From Phyto melanocephala (Eukaryota; Arthropoda; Insecta; Diptera; Rhinophoridae), in NCBI GenBank assembly GCA_941918925.1, contig OW799234.1:118209128-118273127 (forward strand): a stretch of DNA of 64,000 nucleotides. Direction: 5' to 3'. Below are positions 59,246-64,000 of this stretch, piece by piece. A program made the position numbers and the translations under genes. Positions within the stretch are counted from its first letter, which is position 1. Every line of letters begins with the position of its first letter. The notes under the pieces were generated by a model. It did not search any database. It saw only the letters and a program-made list of their open reading frames with translations, and was not told the origin of the DNA.

Positions 59246-59393
59246 GACGCGTATGAACGTCATGTGCGCCATTACATCACTCTTTGAGGCTAACTTTTGC
59301 CTTGACGTGTATATCCGTCTGACGTCTAGGAACGTCAGACTGCTTTTGTATCACATTTAAGACACAAGTAAACGCATGACGTTCATAACCGTC
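59246..59393. repeat. right subterminal palindromes of piggyBac-like element 5
   Basis: GACGCGTATGAACGTC (59246-59261), GACGTGTATATCCGTC (59304-59319), GACGTCTAGGAACGTC (59321-59336) and GACGTTCATAACCGTC (59378-59393). The second and third are separated by one base. The outermost lies 153 bp from the right terminus. Confidence 0.8.
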
Positions 59394-59798
59394 AAAAACA
59401 ACACATTATTTTTTGCCATTATATAGTTTTTATTTTTAATTTCTAGCAGTTTGGTGTTTTCAGAATTTTCCTATCTTGCCTAATAACGGAGATACAGCAA
59501 GTGTCCCACGGAAAACTCTTCGCCAAAAATGGTGTCCGCGAAAGGGACATTGTGCTTTATTTGAATGGCTATGTTTTCCGAGAAATTCCAAACATATTTA
59601 CAACACACTTAAAAATGCAAACATTTCTTGCCAAATAAGTATATTTAAGCATGATTATATGAATGCTATGGTTCTGTGGACTTGTTCATTGAAAAAAACA
59701 AAAAAAGAAAAGAAGAAGGAAAAAGGAAATAATTTTTATTTGAAACAATTTCTCGTAACTTGCCAGTTTATAACAATTTTCTATGTATATAACTGAAT

Positions 59799-59862
59799 GC
59801 ATACATACATACATACATACATACATACATACATACATACATACATACATACATACATACAT
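59799..59862. repeat. (ACAT)n microsatellite
   Basis: About 16 perfect tetranucleotide units. Shorter 'acatacatac' runs occur inside the family A DINE-like elements, but this array stands alone. Confidence 0.95.
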
Positions 59863-61439
59863 AAAAAAATTTCTTTATATTTCAAGTCATGTCCTTGTAG
59901 TCGATTTGTTGTAACCATTTGTTTAGGTTATTTCTAAACCCTTTTCAGTTTAATTTTAAAAAAAAATAACAATAATAAAAAATCATGCATAAATGTAAGC
60001 CTTTTGAGACTACAAACATGTTAAGTTTTAAAACATTTATTTTTTACAAAGTTTTTTATTGGAAAACCTTTTTTGTATTTGTAAAGAAAATATCGTTATT
60101 AATGATAAGTTTATATTCACATGTTTATAAATGTTACATTAATTATGTACGATATTGCCAGAGCAAAACGCACGATTTGAAAATTTTCCGAAAGCAATTT
60201 ATACAGTCGTATTTGTTGCAGCAGTTAAAAGAAGAATTTTTAAATTTAATGACTGTCTTCTTTTAATACCTTTTATGGAGATACAGAATATAAATATTTC
60301 TAGTAAAAAAGAGCAATGCTGGTCCTGTTGTTTGTTTGGCTTAATCAAATTCTATAACTTCTTGTACTTCTGCTACCGATAGTATTATGAACCTGTATCG
60401 GACTAGTTATTTCTTTACTTTTTCTTTAATGCTTTTATGCTAATATTGAAAATATTTCAGTTAAACCATATGTTTTTCTTAATTCAATTGCTTTTAGTAT
60501 GAAAATAAAATTTATGTAAAAAGTTTATTAGCGAATTTGCTTTTATCAACCTTTTTGTTGTATTGTATTTATATTTTTCTTATATATTCATTGTTAATTA
60601 CTTCCGACGTCTAATTGATATTGTGCGTTAGAAATGAGAACGCGTTTGTTTAAAAGTACATCTGCACTTATTAGTGTAAGTTTATGACTATAATTGTTTT
60701 TTATTTTTTTCTCTTTAAGAAATATACAGGTTTTAATATTGTAATTTGTTGTTGTTTTAATTTAGTCTTGTAAGTTTTTATTTTTGTTAATAATATTGCA
60801 GTTTATGTGATTATAAATAAAAAATTTTTTGAACAGAGCAAAATAATAATAGAACGTCTTTACTCTCATGACTGCAGACAAGTACTTCTTTTATTAGGAA
60901 TTTAAAATTTGTTTATTCTGGAAATATAACAGATAGATTGGTCAAGGAAAATGCTCAAAATAATATTGGGTCCAGTACCACTTGGACCCAGTCAACTGTT
61001 TGGTTAAAAATAACGAAAATAGACTTATCATTACTTAAATTTTTTTATACTAAATATAAACTAATAAGTATATAATTAATAGATTTAACAGAAGTTAAAA
61101 AAAACAGTCGACGAGCAACCTTTTCTGTTCAGAAAAATAACGAAGTCTATAAAATATATGTCTTCTAAAGCAGATACAGAAGTAAGTACATTTAAAAAAT
61201 TTCCCGAAAACTTAATTTTCTTTAGAGCAGAATAAATTTTAAGGCAAAGTGCTAGATTAAACGCTAGCCAGCACATTTGTTATTGCGGCTTTCTCAAGGA
61301 AGACGAAAAATTAATCTCAAGCTTAATAAATAAAAAAACTATAGATATAATTTTTCATATAAATTTGCAAATGTTTTAGCTAAACACAGGAACCAATTTG
61401 TATCATGTATGCGTATCCACTCAACGACTAAGATAAGTC
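59863..61439. other. AT-rich non-coding stretch
   Basis: No gene recognised. Open frames at 59985-60266 and 60155-60382 are overlapping Phe/Lys-rich readings without motifs. Confidence 0.45.
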
Positions 61440-62080
61440 AGGCAGAGAGTTACCATGAATACCATTAATGTATACATAAGTTAAGCTTAAGTCAAAATAT
61501 TTATTTCAATAACAGATGATATCGCAGGACTTAGGTGACCAATTTACCGTTGAAAAATATGAAGTTGAGTGCATGATTTCTCAAAAAGTTTATTGTATCA
61601 AGAGGAGTATGCCTCTTGCCACAGCCTAGGTGAAATCAGAGCTGACTGAAAGTGAAATGCACTTTATGTTAACATAGTGCGATAAAGGTTACCACAGACG
61701 GTAACATTTTGCCATGCCCCATTTTTGATTTAGTATAGACCAGTTATTTCACCAGCCTACAAACTAAACCATAGTGTTGTTTTTAGTAAATAAAAAAAGG
61801 TACTCCTTGGCTCTCATCTACCCAAACACAGCAGTTTCGTTTATTATCGTATCCATTAAGACAAAAATGTGTTTCAGCACTAAACTGAATTTCAAGATAA
61901 AACACTATTTCTTACAGAACTTTGTTTCATGTAATCCAGCTGAAGAGTTTGGAGGAGCTGTATTGATGTGAGTCTTTCTATGATGACTTGCCAAATATTA
62001 CGGAACAATAATTACAAAGAGGTTGATCTAAGTAAAGAGCGGTCTGTTAAAAATCAAACCTCACTATTAATCACCCTCTA
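61440..62080 (-). pseudogene. mariner-like transposase relic
   Basis: On the minus strand the terminus AGAGGGTGATTAATAGTGAGG begins at a TA (62079-62080) and resembles the AAAGGGTGATTTATTAGC end of the element at 30590-31387. At about 61885-61800 the reading QFSAETHFCLNGYDNKRNCC matches the (I)FSDEAHFxLNGYVNKQNCR block, with the first catalytic Asp changed to Ala. At about 61710 it reads NVTVCGNLYRTMLT (family: NVTVNGxRYRxM). Near 61545 it reads VNWSPKSCDI (family: VNWPPRSCDL). The HTH and C terminus are not clear, and the left terminus was not found. Confidence 0.75.
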
Positions 62081-62447
62081 GTTTGTACCTTCTATAAGTT
62101 ATTGCTAAGACTAACACTGTTGTTGTTATTATACCAGCCTTTAAGGTTTTTTAAACTACCCTCTGGTATCAGGTTATTCTCAAAAATGGCCTGCTGTCTT
62201 AGGCAGTTAAATAGAGAAATAAATTCTATTTGATGTATTTGAAGAATAAAGTATAATGATATAGTAAAACTTATAATGTTAATTTTTTTCAAACTCCAAA
62301 CTGTGTTGTGAAAATAAAAACTAATTATTATTATTTTTAATACAGATCTTATCTTATTACTAGTTATTTTCTTTTCTTATTTTTCCATCTACCAACATTT
62401 TTTGTGTTGCAACTTTTTGAGTTTTATAATCTTTTAATTACACAAAA
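62081..62447. other. AT-rich non-coding stretch
   Basis: Nothing recognised. Confidence 0.5.
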
Positions 62448-63380
62448 AACAAGTTAGAGTGCTATATATTCGGACGTGCCGAATCTGATTACACCCTTCA
62501 CTATCATGTACATAGGTTTAATCGCACATCGTAGCTTAACCTTTGTTTCATGTTATACGCCATTTTTCCTTATTATTTCCGACGCCATCCTTGATTTTGA
62601 ACTTTTACATATTTAACTGTATTCTACTAGTTAAGTCCTTTTATTTGATACCCATATTGATGGGGTCTTGGATTTTAGATTTTTTAATAATTTACTGCAT
62701 TCTACTGAAGGGGTTCAAAAAGTTACATCTTAAAATACCAGAGTTGACCTATATATAAATTTATTGTCCACCATTTTGTAGTGACGGCCTATATGAATTT
62801 TAATTTTTTTATAGTGCTTATATTGCGCTAGTCAAGTTCTTTACGATGATATCAATAATGACTTTATTAGTTGTCTACTAGAACCTGAAAAAAATTGATT
62901 TTCGTTTGCAAATTTTTTGAATAAATATAATTTTTTTTTAAATTTTGTCTATAACTCTACCAATTAGAGCACGGTTTATCAAAATTTTTTTCTAGAGGCA
63001 TTTTATATCTACAAGTAGTAGGAAAGGTACCTATAACCTATTGTATGGCTGAAAATTTTTAATTTTTGTGGTAATTATATGGAAAAGACAGAGGCAGTTG
63101 TGTTATGGGCGATATATTCCCGGATATTTCCAAGAGATTGATACAATACACAGATCTGGGGAATATATGGTTTCTTCTAAAAGTTGTTTTCAACCAGCAC
63201 ATGGACAGACGAACAGACGGGCAGATGGACAGATGGACAGACAGTCAGGGCTTAATCGACTCCTATATTCACAGGCTTTCAGAAAATATATATTTTATTG
63301 TGTCGGAAATGAAAATTGTAGACATTACAAACGGAATGACAAAGCTAAATATACCCTTGTGCACAACAGGTGAAGGGTAT
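62448..63380 (+). mobile_element. DINE-1-like element, family B
   Basis: Starts 'aacaagttagagtgctatat', then 'attcggacgtgccgaatctg' and 'attacacccttcac'. The interior matches 15865-16815 ('cgccatttttccttattatt', 'ttgatacccatattga'). The GTCY block is an 'acagacggacagacggg'-type run at about 63205-63245. The end is 'aaatatacccttgtgcacaa' then 'caggtgaagggtata', forming the terminal hairpin. The overlapping open frames at 63068-63431 read through the GTCY microsatellite and are spurious. Confidence 0.8.
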
Positions 63381-64000
63381 AATAAAACACATAAAACGTT
63401 ACTTAAGATATCTTTACTTATACTGTTATGACAAACTTTCGACTTTGGTATGCTACTTAACTTACTGGCTACTTATGGACTTTAACACTTAAACAAACTT
63501 ATCTAATAATAAATAACAACATCAATAAATATAACTTAATACCGAATAACAAAAAGTAAAGCCAGTAAACAACTACAATAGAAACAAATAATATAAATAT
63601 AATCATCAATATTGCTTTGCTGGCCAAGAAATATCGTGGTGGCAGTTCGACTTGCAAGAAATTAACAAAACTTCCGAAGAAATATACAAATAAGACAAGT
63701 ATAAAACTTTTAAAATAGTATAAAGTTTGTCATTATATCTAACTCTCACATTATTTTCTCATCCTTAAAATATTTTTGCCACCAACAAAAAACATCTTGC
63801 CAAAGTAGAAGAAAAATATAAAAATGAGAGAAGTTTCTGTCTTTTTTTTAAGGAAAAACTAGCAGATATTCAGGGATAAATTAAAGTGCAGAATAATAAA
63901 ATTATAATAAAAAAATTTTACTTAGATATTATAAATAACATCGAACAATAATTATCATATTAATTGTAAATAGATAAGAAATAATCTTATATCATTTGGT
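63381..64000. other. AT-rich non-coding stretch
   Basis: Nothing recognised up to the window end. Confidence 0.5.

Larger units (their letters stand above)
57398..59546 (+). mobile_element. piggyBac-like element 5 with seven subterminal palindromes
   Basis: Left TTAA at 57394-57397, then CCCTTTCGCGGACACTGACG. The right terminus in reverse complement is CCCTTTCGCGGACACC, matching over 15 bp. The right flank reads ACAT instead of TTAA. At 2149 bp it encodes most of a transposase on the plus strand but lacks its C-terminal third. Seven 16-bp palindromes of the form GACGY-N6-(A/C)CGTC lie within about 310 bp of the ends, three on the left and four on the right. Confidence 0.85.

Noticed and set aside
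60967..60991. Hairpin tgggtcca...tggaccca
   Set aside because: Only 8-bp arms and no associated repeat; can occur by chance in 64 kb.
63068..63431. Two overlapping 100-codon frames
   Set aside because: They read through the GTCY microsatellite of a DINE-like element.
1..64000. CRISPR array, bacterial operon, rRNA or intact retrovirus-like element
   Set aside because: No regularly spaced direct repeats with unique spacers, no ribosomal RNA-like sequence, and no gag-pol order or LTR pair seen; all context is insect-like.

Overview
This window looks like a gene-poor, transposon-rich stretch of a fly nuclear genome. It is strongly AT-rich. It carries several dispersed DINE-1/INE-1-like repeats with the typical pieces: an 'attcggc(c)gtgccgaa' start, a 'GTCY' microsatellite made of gtccgtctg units, 'gccacgcccac' blocks, and a hairpin ending in 'gggtata'. 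It also has tRNA-derived SINEs, mariner, piggyBac-like, hAT, Helitron and LINE relics, and one degenerate cytosolic ribosomal protein S2 copy. A brachyceran, probably calyptrate, fly is an inference from repeat style and RpS2 similarity. I see no intact host gene, tRNA, rRNA or CRISPR array.

Layout. 0-6 kb: mariner relics, two adjacent DINE-1-like copies (one holding a Helitron), an hAT transposase tail and a LINE RNase H fragment. 6-12.4 kb: a mariner relic, a 3.2-kb DDE transposon with about 640-bp terminal inverted repeats, and another mariner relic. 15.8-19.5 kb: two DINE-like elements, one carrying a mariner derivative. 21-23.3 kb: a mariner with a piggyBac-like element inserted in it. 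25.7-31.4 kb: DINE-like elements, a SINE fragment and a mariner. 31.7-34.4 kb: a piggyBac-like deletion derivative and a Tc1-like short element. 37-43.4 kb: mariner, DINE-like, Helitron, LINE tail and SINE. 45-50.6 kb: two more piggyBac-like elements, one inside a DINE-like repeat. 51-57.2 kb: LINE RT and RNase H fragments, a DINE-like element and the RpS2 pseudogene. 57.4-59.5 kb: the fifth piggyBac-like element. 61.4-63.4 kb: mariner and DINE-like copies.

Every recognisable coding region is broken by stops, frameshifts or deletions, so nothing here is expected to work as a system in this copy. The most informative signal lies in the ends of the five piggyBac-like elements. They belong to different terminal families. 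Three of them share one subterminal design, a 16-bp palindrome built as 5-bp arm, 6-bp AT-rich spacer, 5-bp arm, but with a different arm sequence in each family (GACGT, GGCAA, GGGTA). The second notable item is the long-TIR DDE transposon of unassigned superfamily, whose spliced gene can still be read.
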